A DNA stretch of 64,000 nt from Rhinopomastus cyanomelas (Eukaryota > Chordata > Aves > Bucerotiformes > Rhinopomastidae), in contig VXBP01005604.1 in NCBI GenBank assembly GCA_013400115.1, positions 91,440 to 155,439 of the forward strand. The letters run 5' to 3'. Shown in pieces: positions 1 to 13,500 of the stretch (position 1 is its first letter; each line of letters starts with the position of its first letter). The notes under the pieces are model-generated. The model saw only the letters and a program-made list of their open reading frames with translations. It made no database searches and was not told where the DNA came from. The translations under genes were made by a program, and so were the position numbers.

Positions 1-177
1 TCTCTGGCATGTTGGTGGAAATTGAAGTGTTGAACCTCACAGGTTGTTTCTGGTCTGGAAATGTAAGTGCCTTTGTTTAACTGTGTTCAAAAAACCATTG
101 TCCAAATCTAAACTGACTCTGGAATATAGTAGAGGCTTGTAATCAATGCCAAAGCATGAACAGATCTTCTCTGCTGT

Positions 178-600
178 CACAGAATCATTAAGGTTGAAAG
201 AGACCCCCAAGATCATCAACTGTCAACCCAACCCCACCCTGCCCACTAAACTCTGTTTCCTAGGGCCCACATCTATGTGTTTTTTGAGCACATCCAGGGA
301 TGGTGACTCCATCCCCTCCATGGGCAGCCTGTTCCAAATCCTGACCACTCTTTCAGTGAAGAAATGTCAGGGAGATTGGACTAGATGATCTTTCTAGGTC
401 TCTTCCAATCCCTAATGTTCTGTGATTCCCGATGTCCAATTTAAACCCCACCTGGTACAACTTGAGGCTGTTTCTTCTTGTTCTATCACTGGTGACTTGA
501 GAGAAGAGACCAACTGTCACCTCCCTACAGTGTCCTGTCAGGTAGTTGCAGACAGAATAAGGTCTTGCCTCAACCTCCTTTTCTCCAGACTAGACTGTCA
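178..600 (-). mobile_element. CR1 LINE fragment, interrupted at 371-428
   Basis: Starts with the reversed CR1 3' end (tcacagaatcattaaggttg) and continues through the usual tail (dated phrase 'catccagggatggtgactcc'). Homology is broken by an opposite-strand CR1 tail and resumes at about 429 (gatgtccaatttaaacc). Confidence 0.85.
371..428 (+). mobile_element. Short CR1 3' tail inside another CR1
   Basis: A 58-base plus-strand tail (ggagattggactagatgatc to ttctgtgattcc) nested in the minus-strand copy at 178-600. Confidence 0.85.
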
Positions 601-1587
601 GATGTTTGTAGCATGGTCTAATACTCCAACTGGCTGAAAGAGGTGATAGAGCACTGGGAATTGTTGTAGTAATGGGTAAGGAGTGGTGGCTTGCTGTAGC
701 ATGTGTTATCCTGGGTGTTCTGCTCAGGACTTCACCTGAAAATTTACAGTCTCCCTTCAGGGTGTCTGTTCTGGGGCAACGGTACGAACAACCTGTAGCA
801 GTCACTGTCTCAATGGAGCTCTTGTGGCACTGGAAATCTCACTGTCTCGCTGTATTCTGTCTCTGTGTGAAGCAGAAATCTGATGATGTTGTTGTTATTT
901 ACTGTTTGGAAAGTGATTAACCTTTTTCAATTTCTCTCCATCACATGAGTAACAGTCGAGCTAGACCAGCCAAGCGATACATGAAAGCACCACTAACCCA
1001 CCAGGTTTCCTCTTCCCAACGGGTGAATTATTTTGTGATTAAATTACCCTTCATTCCATCTTCATCACCAGCTGGCTGCTCACAAGAGCAGGATGTGTAT
1101 GGACAGTTCTCCTCCTAAAATTAACCACAGAAGCTCTCGAACATTAACTCTGTCACTTGAGAAGCAGCACAGTGACCTAGGCTGTTGGTGTCTGTGGTAA
1201 GCTAAGGTTTAAGCTGGTGTCTGTGGAGTTATTACGTAATAGATGCTTCTGCTTTTGGGCTGCTGCCTTGTACTGCTGCCAGCTGCTCTTTGGGGGGTTT
1301 CTGAAGATAGAAATAGGATTGTGTGTGAATTTTAGTCCGGGAGGACGGATTGTGCTCAGACTCAGGAATGCAAAGCTACTGGAAACCAAGTCAAAGCGTC
1401 GATAACAAAATAACTGCCATGTCCCCTGCAGCAGTGCTTCTGTCACCTGGTGGCATTAAAAAACCCAAATCACGTTAGTTTTATGGCTTGGAGACTAATA
1501 AAATCCTAAGGACAGCGATTCCCAGGAACATCTTTTGCTTTTCAAGTGATTCACAGCACTGAGTTTTGTGGTTTCTTTTTCCTCCAG

Positions 1588-4500
1588 GTCCTGTTCAGAA
1601 TCAGCTGATGCACTCAGCAGATGGCCAGGGATACAGCCCGTTGGTTCCAGGACCGTATTCGCATCCGATGCCGGCGAAGGTTCCTCCCCACCAGTCTGCT
1701 GGACAGTACAACTATAGTGGCTCTCAGAATGTTTCTCAATTAAATAATTATCAAGGACCTGGGCAGACTCTCAATAGACCACCAGCGGCACCTTTCTCTG
1801 GGTCACCAGTACAACACACAGGTCCTGTTCCACAAGGGCTGCTGCCTGCATTGCAAAACTCTGCTGCTGTGTCCTCTGCTGGGAGCTTTCCTCCTGGAGC
1901 TAGTCCATCAGTGCTTTCAAACTGGCAGTATGGCCAGACCCCTGCCAGTCAGGCAGTCGGGTCTCCAGCGAGCCATTTGGCTCACGGAATGGGGCCGGGG
2001 TCAGCTCGGCCCCCGTCATCGTTGTCGGGAAGCACAAATCCTCCCGGAAATTATCAATATGCTGCTTCTCCAGGAGGTCCTCCGCTTCAGAACAGCTACA
2101 TGAAGCCAGGTAACCAGAACTTTCTGATACTCTCCCAGTACCCAGTTCTCTGGTCCTTGTTGAGAACATAGAAGTGACACCACAGCAGCATTTTGCTTGT
2201 GGAGTGGTGGTGTCAAGGCTTAAGGAAATGCACATCACAATACTGGGGATGTTTCTTTGGGTTAGACATGGAAGCTGTGTGCATGGGTCAGGCTGGAGGA
2301 GCTGGCTCCACAGTGTTGTCTCATTCAGGGAAGCCACGAGTGGGTAATGGGGTTGGAAGGGACTTGCAGAGTCATTGCAGAGGTCGTTGAGGCCAACCGC
2401 CCTGCTCGAGCAGGATCATAGAACCTAAGAGGTCACACACAAATGCATCCAGACAGGTCTTGAAAGTCACCAGAGAAGGAGACTCCACAGCCTCCAAGGG
2501 CTCAATAATTCTTATGGTAAAGAAGTTCTTCCATACACTGAGGTGGAACTGTGCTCCCACTGACACCCATTGCCCCTTGTCCTATCACAAGGCACGAGTG
2601 AAAAGAGGTCATCTTGGCACCCAGCCCTCATGGATTTATAGACAGTGATTAAGTCCCCTCATAACCTTCTCCTCTCCAAGATGAAAAGTCCTAGATTTCT
2701 CAAGCTCTCCTCGTACAACAACTGCTCCAGTCCCACAATCATCCTCATGGGCCCCTGTTGAACTCTCTCAGAGTTGCTGTGACCTTCACTGTTCCTTGGG
2801 GAGTTTGTTGGAGCAGTGGGCAAGCAGGAACCTCATGGTTGAAAACTAGTTTAGTGAGAGTGGACTTTTTCAGTTTAAAGCTCATTAGTCTTTGTTAATT
2901 GATTCATGTAGGCGATGCACTCAGATTGATGGAAAACTTGGGCACAGCCTGGGAAGAGAACTGAAAAGTCTTCTGTGCCATTGCAGCAGAGTTCCTTCCT
3001 CCAAACTTGCCCAGTATCTAATGATAGTTGTCAGCCTTTGGAAAGGTCTTTAAAAGTGTGAGACACAAAGAATCACCACTGCTGGTCCTGCTGCTTTGTG
3101 CAGTGGTGAGAAGCTCCTCTAACACTAGATAGCTTGATCATGCAGCCTGTGATCGTCAGAGAAACAAAGGTTCTTGTTGCCAGACTGCTGGTTGTTTTGT
3201 AGAGGTTTTTCTAACAGAACACAGAAATTACCTGCAGAAGTATTTTAAATGCTTAAGCAAATATTTATTTTCCCTGTGAAAGGCTTTTTAGCCTCATTAG
3301 GGATTCTGCTTGATGCTAGCTGGCTAATTTGGTCAGGATATTCAAGCTGTCTGAAGCTCACGTGATTTAAGGATCTATTTCTGATAGTTCATTGGAGTCA
3401 ACAATTAGGAGCCCGGGAGTTAGTTAGGAAAACACTGAGGAGCTTTGGAAAGTGGCATGGGAAATGAGAGTGAGTGTCTGAACAAAGAGAATTCTCATAC
3501 CTGTTGAATGGTGGTGCCTCCTGAGCCGTTTCCCTGGTAGGTTTTTTTTGTAGAAGAGTGAATTTAGCTCATCTGATGATGACACTCGTCAGAACAAAGC
3601 TCTGCCAGCTCCCTGCCTGCATGGCCAACTTTGGGCAGCTTCTGGACACGGACTCTCCTCTGGGTTCTGCATAGATAGCAGTTAGTAATTAGCTCTGCAG
3701 TATCAAACATTAACTGAGCAAAGAGATAACTGCACTAGATGGGATTTTCTGGTTTTCTTGCCTTTTTTTTCCCCTAATTTTCCCTCCTCCCCCAAATATC
3801 ACCATGCTGTGCACAGTTTGTGTGGTGGGGAATTCATTGGTAGATTTGGGGATGTCAGGTAGCGACAGGACTAGGGGCAATGGAACAAGGCTGGAGATGA
3901 GTAGATTTAAACTGGATGTGAGGAGGAAGTTCTTCACCATGAGAGTGGTGAGAGCCTGAAATGGGTTGCCCAGGGAGGTGGTGGAGGCCCCATCCTTGGA
4001 GGTGTTTAAGGCTGGGCTGGATGAGGCTCTGGCCAGCCTGTTTTAGGGTGGGGTGTCCCTGCCCATGGCAGGGGAGTTGGAACTGGATGATCCTGTGGTC
4101 ACTTCTAACCCTGACTTGGTCTAGGTGATCCTGCTGTGGCAGGGGGATTGGACTAGATGATCTTTTGAGGTCCCTTCCAATCCCTAATGATTCTATGAGA
4201 TTTCTGTGTGTGGCTTAGAGGCTTCTGTACTGGGTTGAGACCCAGTAATAATCACAGAACATTAGGGATTGGAAGGGACCTTGAAAGATCATCTAGTCCA
4301 GTCCCCCTGCCACAGCAGGATCACCTAGACCAAGTCACACAGGAACATATCTAGGCAAGTTTTAAATGTCTCCAGAGAAGGAGACTTCACAACCCCCCTG
4401 GGCAGCCCCTTCCAGTGCTCTGTCACCCTCACTGGGAAGAAGTTCCTTCTCATATTTATGTGGAACCTCCTCTGTTCCAGCTCACACCATTGCCCCTTGT

Positions 4501-7500
4501 CCTATCACTAGATGACATTGAGCAGAGCCTGGCTCCATCCTCCTGACACCCACCCTTCACATATTTAAAGACATTAATGAAGCCACCCCTCAGGCTCCTT
4601 TTTTCCAAGCTCAGGAGCCCCAGCTCCCTCAGCCTCTCCTCATCAGGGAGATGCTCCACTCCATCATCTTTGTGGCTCTGTGCTCGACTCTCTCCAGCAG
4701 TTCTGTATCCTTCTAACTGGATGATTTGTCCGTATCCTTTGAAAAGCTCACACTGGGGTTTTCTGGAGCTTAAGGACAGTTGTATTGGTCTCTGGAATAA
4801 TTGGGAACAAAGAGGACTACACATAGCTGATGCTCCCAAGCAAACTCTTCTTCTTGAGTGGTTTTGGTAGCTATAGAATCTGCATGCTGCTGTTTTGCAT
4901 CAGGTTATTGAAGTGGAAGAGGAGCATCCTGTCAGAAGGAATCTGTTAGCAGTTCATTATTCTTGGTCTAATACAGGGCTGAACTCTATGAAGTCCAGAT
5001 TTAGCAATTGAGGTTGGAGTGTTTTCTGTAGCTCTTGAAATTCCTACCAACAAGAGCAGCAAAAACCTTGAAGAGATGGTGGAGACTAGCAACAGAAATC
5101 CAGTCTGAAGTTGGATTAGGCTTTATGGACCTCATGCGGATTCTGTGCTTCTAAGAGGAATATTGGGGGGTCAGTCTGTGTTTCAGTAACAACTTTAGTG
5201 ACTTCCCAGCCGGGTTAACTGCTAAAATTCAATCTCTCTACAGGATCAGCTCCTCCACCAGTGACTCAGCCTTTAACTCCACTCCATCCCCCTTCAAGGC
5301 CACCTTTAGGACCTCCGCCAGTCAGTGGTCCACCTCTAGTTAGGCCACCAACACTGCCAGCAGGACCACCTAATACACAATCTCTGCTAAATTCGGCTGC
5401 AAATCGAGAAGGTAAGAAATAATTTGGTTTTTTCTGTGGAAGTGAACATTCCCACTCACTCTAATGTGCAGCTTTTAAAGTGAAGTACATTGTTCTATTA
5501 GAAACTGACAGAATCACAGAGCATCAGGTATTGGAAGATCATCCAGTCCAACCCCTCTGCCACAGCAGGATCCCCTAGATCCAGTCGCACAGGAACATAT
5601 CCAGGGGGGTTTAAAATGTCTCCAGAGGAGGAGACTCAGTTTTACTCAATAGTAAAACTGATACTACTGCAGCATAGTTTTATCTGAAAGGAGCTGGTGA
5701 GGACCTGGAAGGAAGGAAAATATTTCTTGTTGGCATTTGTTAATAAAATAAAAATAATCACCAGTTTGAACCAGATGTCTCGGTGCTGTGTGACATTTGC
5801 AAGCCTCCCATGGTTGCCATCTCTATTTTTAGGGTTCTGAAGTGATACCAAAATGCTGATTTCTTTGCATCCCTGACTGCTGTGGAGGACACAGGTTTTT
5901 GTCCTTCAGGGACAGCCATTTCTTGTCTACTTACGTAGCTGTGCCTTATTCTTCCCTTCTGTGTAAAATCACTGAAATACCTCTCATGGAGTTGTTCATT
6001 TTGTGAAGGTTGTCACTAGAGGCTGTTCAGTGTCAGCTGTTGAAGACAGGTGTGAGCCCTGGTGTCTCCTGTGGGCCCTGCACTAATACACTGTCGCTGT
6101 AGAACTCCTCAAGGCCCTGTATCTCACAGACCTGTGGTAGTGCTACATTGAGCTTTGATGCTCAGTGGGTCTGTGGGGTAGCTGGCAGCTTTATTTTTAC
6201 TTCTAGAATTTGGCTTTGTCAAAGCTGTTGGTTCCTAGCATGTTCAGCCTGACAGATTGTATGTGGTATGTGAGTGCAAGAACTGTGTCTTCAGATTTAC
6301 CTTCGTTTGGATCATCTGAAATGCACTAGAAACTGCTTTGGCTTGCAAAGCTTTTTCTTCATGGTGAGTCACAGAATCACTGAGGCTGGAAAGGACCTCT
6401 AAGGTTGTCCAGTCCAGCCCAGGACCTAACATCAGCACAACTTAGATCATGGCACCAAGTGCCACATGCAGTCTGTCCTAGAATACCTTCAGGGATGGGG
6501 ACTCCACTGCTGCCCTGAGCAGTCCAGTCCAGGCTCTGATCACCCTTTCCAGGAGGAAGGGCTTCCTAACATCCAAGCTAACCTCCCCTGGCAGCTTGAG
6601 GCCCTGCTCTCACATCCTGTTGCTGGTTGCTTGGGAGAAGAGCCCGACCCCCACCTGACTGCAGCTTCCCTTCAGGGAGTGAGAGAGCGAGAGAAGGTCC
6701 TCTCTGAGTCTCCTCCAACCTAAACATCCCCAGCTCCCTCAACCACTCCTCATCAGACTTTCTCTCCAGCCTCTTCCCCAGCCTTGTTGCTCCTCTGGAC
6801 CCACTCCAACCTCTTAATCCCTTTCTTGATGTGAGGGGCCCAGCACTGCCCCCAGTTCTTGAGGTGAGGCCTCACCAGTAACAAGTACAAGAGAAGGATT
6901 ATGTCCCTACTGCTGATACAAGTCAGGATGCCAGGAGGAGCATTTGCAGAGACATGGAGGGACAAAAACATTAAGGCTGAAGTAGGTTGACTACTGTGTT
7001 CTACTAGCACCATTCAGCCTATAACACAGGGTCCTTTGGTTGGGTCATCTTTGAAGATTTTAACGATAATGAAAAGTAAATTTGAGTACCTGCTTCTCCT
7101 TAACAGTAGATAATTTGGTTTGTTTATTTAGCCATAATTAATTTACACAAAGCTGCCCTTTAGGAGCACATTCAAGGGGGGGTTTTACCTCTGCTGGAAT
7201 TTATATGTTGACTGGTGTGTCACCCTGCCAGAACTGCTAGTGTTTGGTGAGCAGAACTGGACTGAGGGTGCAAGTGAAGGGAGTCTGGTGAGTCCATGAA
7301 TTATCAGTGGAAAAGGTTCTTCAGGGAACTCCAGTATGTGAATGCCAAGGTGCTTTGAAAAGTGCAGCTGGCCTGGAGTTCACTGCAGAGTAGTTTGAGT
7401 TGTAGCAGTTACCTAAAGGTCATCTTGGAAGACCATTCAGCCAGAAGAGTAGGAATTTTAGTTTTCTTTGTAAAAGGATTGTGTGGGGGTTTGAGTGTCC

Positions 7501-10500
7501 TCTGAGGTTGCATCAGGAGAAGAGTGAGAAAGAGGCTAGGATTTATATTTAATTGGGTTTTTTTGTTTTAAGTGTTTTGTCCCAGGACAGAAGTGGAGCC
7601 AAATGATACTGATCTTCAGATCAGCCCCAGCAGCAGGGTTTCATAGAATCTTCTAGGCTGGAAGGGACCTCTAAACATCTAGTCCAACCTCCCTACACAG
7701 GGGCAACTCTAGGTGAGGCTACTCAGAGCCTCATTAAGCCTGATCTTAAATGACACCAGGGATGGGGCCCCCTGCACCTCCCCAGGAAGCCCACCCTCAC
7801 ACTGAAGAACTTCTTTCTGATATCCAGCCTAAATCTCTCCTTTCCCATTGAACCCACTGCTCCTTGTCCTATCCGTACGAACCTTCTTGAAAAGACCTTT
7901 CCCTGCCTTCATGTAGGCTCCTCTCAGGTTGTGGCAGGATTTCTTCACTCTTACCTTGTTAGTAACTTTGATCAAAGTTTTTACTGGGACTGTCTCTTCA
8001 CAGGTGATGCCACATCAGCCGCCAGTGATGGATCTGTGGTGCAGAACAGCTACGATGCGATAGAAGGTGGTGGCCTCACGGGTAAGGCTTCGGCATGATG
8101 AGATACTGACTGTCCCTTGGCTTTTTGCAAGAAGCTGGGAAAGACAGAAGTTTAGGCAGTTAGGTCCAAACGTTTATCCTTGGTTCAGTGTCTGTCTTGA
8201 AACAGAATGGATTTTGAAGCCTTGACAAGAGCCGTGTCTCTGCCTGTCAGAAAGCAGGTTCAGAGCATTTTGTAAAATTATTAGCAGCTGTCACTTGGAA
8301 ACTAAACAACAACAAAAGCAGCTCTCCTGTGGTACTAAGGCTGCTTCTTCACTGATAATTTTAAGTGTTTGTCTTCCCTGCCTTTAGCAACTCCACATCC
8401 TTCTCCTGCACCCCCAAATGTGAAGGCGAATAGAAGCGTTGGGTATTCCTACCCCACCTTACCTCCAGGCTACCATAACACTTCCCCACCCGGAGCACCA
8501 GGAATGCAAACGTCTGCTCTGCAGTATCCAGATGGATCAAAACATTTCCACCAGGTGAGGATTGGCAGGTTTTTATGTTGAGACTCCCCGTTCTTTGGAT
8601 GAAAAAAGAGTGACAGTTGCTGTGTGCTGAGCATCTGTGGGTTCAGTTGCCTGATATGGGCGATGTAGGCTGAAACTAATGATTTTGCTGACTGGAGGAG
8701 CTGTGTGCCAGCTCTTTCTGAAGTGTTCTATCCTTGAATCTGCTCCCAATATTTCTCTTAAAATTCTCAGCTGCTGCTGGTATGTTTTTCTTCCCTCGGG
8801 TTGCTCTTGTTAGCTGAAGTATTTGGGTCTTTCCCCCTGAAATTTTCAAGCAAACTGACCAATGCTTGTGCCAGCTGAGCCTCTGTGTTTGGAGAGCTCT
8901 CTGGCAAATGTGCTCTGGTTTTTGATCTCTGTTACGTTACCTAAACTTGCACTTGGGGACATAACAAGTTGTATTTCCACAGACTTCGTTGTAATGTGTT
9001 GGGCTCTTCTCACAAGTAGTGAGGGATAGGACCAGAGGAAAGGGCTCTCAGGCCTTGGAATAGGCTGCCCAGGGAGGGGTTGGAGGCACCATCCCTGGCT
9101 GTGTTTCAGTCGTGGAGATTTGGAGCTCAGAGACAGGGTTTAGTGGTGGGTTGGGACAGTTGGGTTCATGGTCGGACTCCAGGATCTTAAAGGTCTTTTC
9201 CAGCCTAAATGATTCTGTGGTTCTGTGATAATGCAAAGGCTGTTAATGCAGAAACAAGAAAAACACAGGAAATAACGTAAATCTGTTTGTTTTCTGAGTG
9301 AATCGTGGGTTTCATCCAAGTCCTTGGTGTTAATCTCTGAAATTCTGTTTGACTCCAGCCTGCCCTGGGCGCTAATCACTTGGCTGCACCTATGGGTAAC
9401 CTGAGTCTACAGCAAGAAGGATTAAGACCCGTGAATCTCCTTCAAGAGAGAAATATTCTTCCTACAACCCTCTTGAAGGCTCCTGTTCCAAACCTGCATG
9501 AAGACATCCAGAGGCTCAATTGTAACCCTGAGTAAGATCATCCATTTGCTGTAATTCATCGCCATAAACAGAAGCATAAATTGCTCTTCACAAACTGTTC
9601 CTTGAATGAGTAGAAAGCATTGAAAATGGGCTTCACTGTGTTCCTGAAAGGGCAGTAAGTGCTTTAAACTTTGACATGAGGAAAATTACCTGTGTGTAAA
9701 GTATGAGGATGATGTGCTGCTTGCAAGCTGTGTGTAGGTACAATACAGACTCGATGGCTGGCTGGGAGTGTGATTGGGAGGAGATACAAAACAGGAGCCA
9801 GCTCTCTTGAGTGAGGAACATGGGAGAGGCTGAACACAGAGACATGAGTGAACTCTGTATTAACTGCTTAACACAAGGGAGGGAAATGGAAGCTCAGACA
9901 AGAGGTAGTCAGTCTCTGAGGACACCAACCAGACCAGTTCTTCCTGCTTTGCAAGTCCTGTAGGCTCTAGAGAGATAAAGGAAATAACACTGGGCTTTGT
10001 GAAACGGGCATTCAAATGAGCTGGACTGGATTTGCTTAAGTATCCAGCACATCTGTGCAAACCACTGAGTTCTGAAGGCCCTGAATAGCCTGTGGAGCTC
10101 TTTGTAGTTATTTTTGTGTAGCTTTAAGACAACTTTGTAAACTGGTTCAGATCTGTAATGAAACCACCTCAAAATGGTATTTTAAAAAACCCACTTAGCA
10201 TGTCAAGATTTGGTGCAGCTTTGATTATTTTTAGGCTTAACTGTGACTAAAATGACACTCAGTTCTGTGTATAAAGCATGTGTATAAAATAAGAACTCCA
10301 AGTATGTGCTGTGGGTCAAGCTAAACCAGAATGATTTCATGAGAGTGGGGGAAGATCCTTTGTGTGGAAGTGGAAATTCACCATCACCAGCTCTAGAAAA
10401 GTAGAAAGGATGCTCCACACTACTGAAGTCATCTCGTTGTTGTCTGAAAGCCTCTGAAAATAACCCTTTGTCCTCCATACAGGCTGTTCCGCTGTACCCT

Positions 10501-13500
10501 GACTAACATTCCTCAAACTCAGGCCTTACTGAATAAAGCCAAACTTCCTCTGGGGCTCCTGCTTCATCCTTTCAAAGACTTGTCGGTATGATGAATCTTC
10601 AAACCTTTAAACACTGAACTTTCCACTGTGCCTGTATTAAACTCTAGAGCTGGACAATGAATTAGAGAAGGGCAAGGACATTGGCTAATCCTGGCCCAGA
10701 ACAATGACCCTAGTGACTGACTGTTCCATGATCCATATGGATCATGGTATATTTTTTTTTCCTGAAAATTTCCTCCCTGATGTTTTTAAGCTTCCAAGCC
10801 TCATTTTGTAATGACAATAAAACAAACCCAACCCCCTCATAAAATTAAACAAAACCCCAGAAGATCAAAGACAGCACTGGGGCTGTGACAGAAGGCAGCA
10901 CATCTAAGCCCAGTGTTGCTTAGATAGCTCCATCTTGTCACAGATCTGTTGTGGTTAACGATTTCCTACACCAAAGCAAGAACTAATTCTTAATGTAATG
11001 AAGAATTAACAAAGTTAGAAGGGTTTGGATGTGCTGAAGCAGCCCAAAAATTGGTTGAGTTTAGCAGTCCCTCACTTAAACATTGTTCTTTTCACAATGT
11101 AAGGAATTTCTCAGAGATAGGAGTTGAGGTTTTTAAGTTTTACATCTGTAGTGAGTGTTGGACTTTGGTCTTGAACCATCAAAGTAAAATTGAGGATACT
11201 AGAGGCTCACAGAGGGAACCTACTCAGGTTAGAGCTCAGCTGAGACCAGTCATCTTCTTAAGGAGTTGTAGAGGTGCTGTAAAGATGCTTCTTCCTTTGC
11301 TGAGAACACAGTGACTGGTGAAGCAGGAGGCACAGTGTAGATGATGCTGTCGTAGCTGAATGGTGATGCTGTAAAACAGGAAGCTTTTCTTTTCCAGCAA
11401 CTGCCAGTGGTGACTTCAAGTACAATTGTGAGATGCCGCTCCTGCCGGACGTACATTAACCCTTTTGTCAGCTTTCTAGACCAAAGGAGGTGGAAATGCA
11501 ATCTGTGCTATAGAGTCAATGATGGTAGGTTTCACTTGTGCTCGTGGTGTTAGAGTGGTGAGGTTAACATTTCCCCCTTGGCTGGTGAGACTGTGATGAT
11601 GTTGGCTACATCACGACTGGGTTTGTGTCTGTCTTGCTGGGGCTGGAAGACATGAAAGTCCCCTGGGCAGGGACAGCAGTGTCCCCAGTGAGGCACAGTA
11701 GGGCTGATGTGGTCTCCCAGGGTACCCTGGCAGGTGGTGACAAAGTCATGTAGTTATTACAGATTGTTAAGGATTGGAAGAGAACTTGGAAGATCATCCA
11801 GTCCAGTCCCCCCGCCACAGCAGGATCCCTTAGATCAAGTTGCACATGAACATGGCCGGGGAGGTTTTAAAGGTCTCCAGAGAAGGAGACCCCCACAACC
11901 CAAATGGGCAGCCCCTTCCAGGGCTCTGTAACGCTCACCATGAAGAAGTTCCACCTCATGTTAATGTGCAACCTTCTCTGTTCCAGCTCACACCCACTGC
12001 CCCTTGTCCTATCATTGTGCCCCTGAGCAGAGCCTGGCTCCATCCTCCTGACACCCACCCTTTCCATATTTATCAACATTAATAAGTGTTGCTCAATGAG
12101 CACAAAAGAGTTGATGGATGAATGTAGCACAGCTAACACTAGCGAACTAATAGTGTGTTAACTTCTCTCCATAGTTCCTGAAGAATTCATGTATAACCCT
12201 GTGACAAGAGTTTATGGAGAACCTCATAAAAGACCTGAAGTCCAGAATGCCACCATTGAGTTCATGGCTCCATCTGAATACATGGTGAGGCTTTGCTTGC
12301 CTGCAGTGATTCTCTGCTGTTATTTCCAGAGGGAATCACAGAACATTAGGGATTGGAAGGGACCTTGAAAGATCATCTAGTCTAATCCCACTGCCACAGC
12401 AGGATCCCCTAGATCAAGTTGCACAGGAATGTGTCCAGATGAGTGTTAAAAGTCTCCAGAGAAGGAGAGTCCTCAGCCTCCCTGGGCAGCCCCTTCCAGT
12501 GCTCTGGCACCCTCACTGTGAAGAAGTTCCTTATCATATTGATGCGGAACCTCCTCTGTTCCTCTTTATACCCATTGCCCCTTAAGTCAGCAAAACCCTT
12601 TTTACAGACTCAGTAGAAGAGCTGCTGCCTTGAGGAGTGTTTCTGAGAGCTCTTGGGAAGAATTTCAGATAGTTCTTCATTTCTAGACACTTAGGATGTA
12701 AAAATTCATCTGTATTTAGAATATGGAGGTGTTTGTAGGTTTTCTAGAAGAAAATCATCATTCTAGAGCTACCCACCAAGAGACAGATACATTCAGAAGT
12801 TCTAGCTACCACCCATGTGCTGCTTTAATGGGATTTAAACGTGCAGTGGGATGAACAAATCCAAACATTTTGAAAGGTAAAGGTTCTCTTTTGTGCACTC
12901 AGCTACGTCCACCTCAGCCGCCCGTGTACCTCTTTGTGTTTGATGTCTCTCACAACGCCGTAGAGACGGGATACTTGAACACAGTCTGCCAGACCCTGTT
13001 AGACAATCTTGACCTGTAAGTACCTTTTTCTGAGAATTTCCTGTTTTCGTTCCTCTTACAAAATTTCTGATAGACATCAAGTTCTGACTTCCTGTCTAGA
13101 GGAGAAATTCTCTGCTGCTGGCTGGCAGCGGGCAGGGTTGTGTTCAGCTGCTGCTGAAAGCTGTAGGTTTGACTCCCCTGGTGTAAAAGGTAATTCTGAG
13201 GGTTGTTTCTCACTCTCTTTGCTATCTGCTTCAGAGGAATAAACATCACATTTATCATGCCTTTTGGAAATGTTTTTAAAAAGATGGAATGTAGGTACCT
13301 GTTTACTGAAAGAAACACAGACATCTTAATCAGCTTTTCATAAAATGCAGTTTGAACTTAGACAAAAGCTACTTGATACTTTGCATCTTGGTTCTTCCTG
13401 TTGTTCCATCTTTTACTGCTTTCTTCAACTGTCCTGAGTGCCTGCTGAGTGACTTCGCTGTGAGTTTTCAGGGTTTTTAAACTCCAGAATTACTTAAGTG

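Larger units (their letters stand above)
1..1587 (+). other. SEC24A: SEC24A intron 1 (3' part)
   Basis: This is non-coding sequence ending in a pyrimidine-rich tract and CAG at 1585-1587, the acceptor of the first SEC24A exon in the window. It holds a minus-strand CR1 fragment interrupted by a second CR1 tail (178-600). I see nothing else between about 620 and 1560; the short reading frames there have no protein-like composition. Confidence 0.85.
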
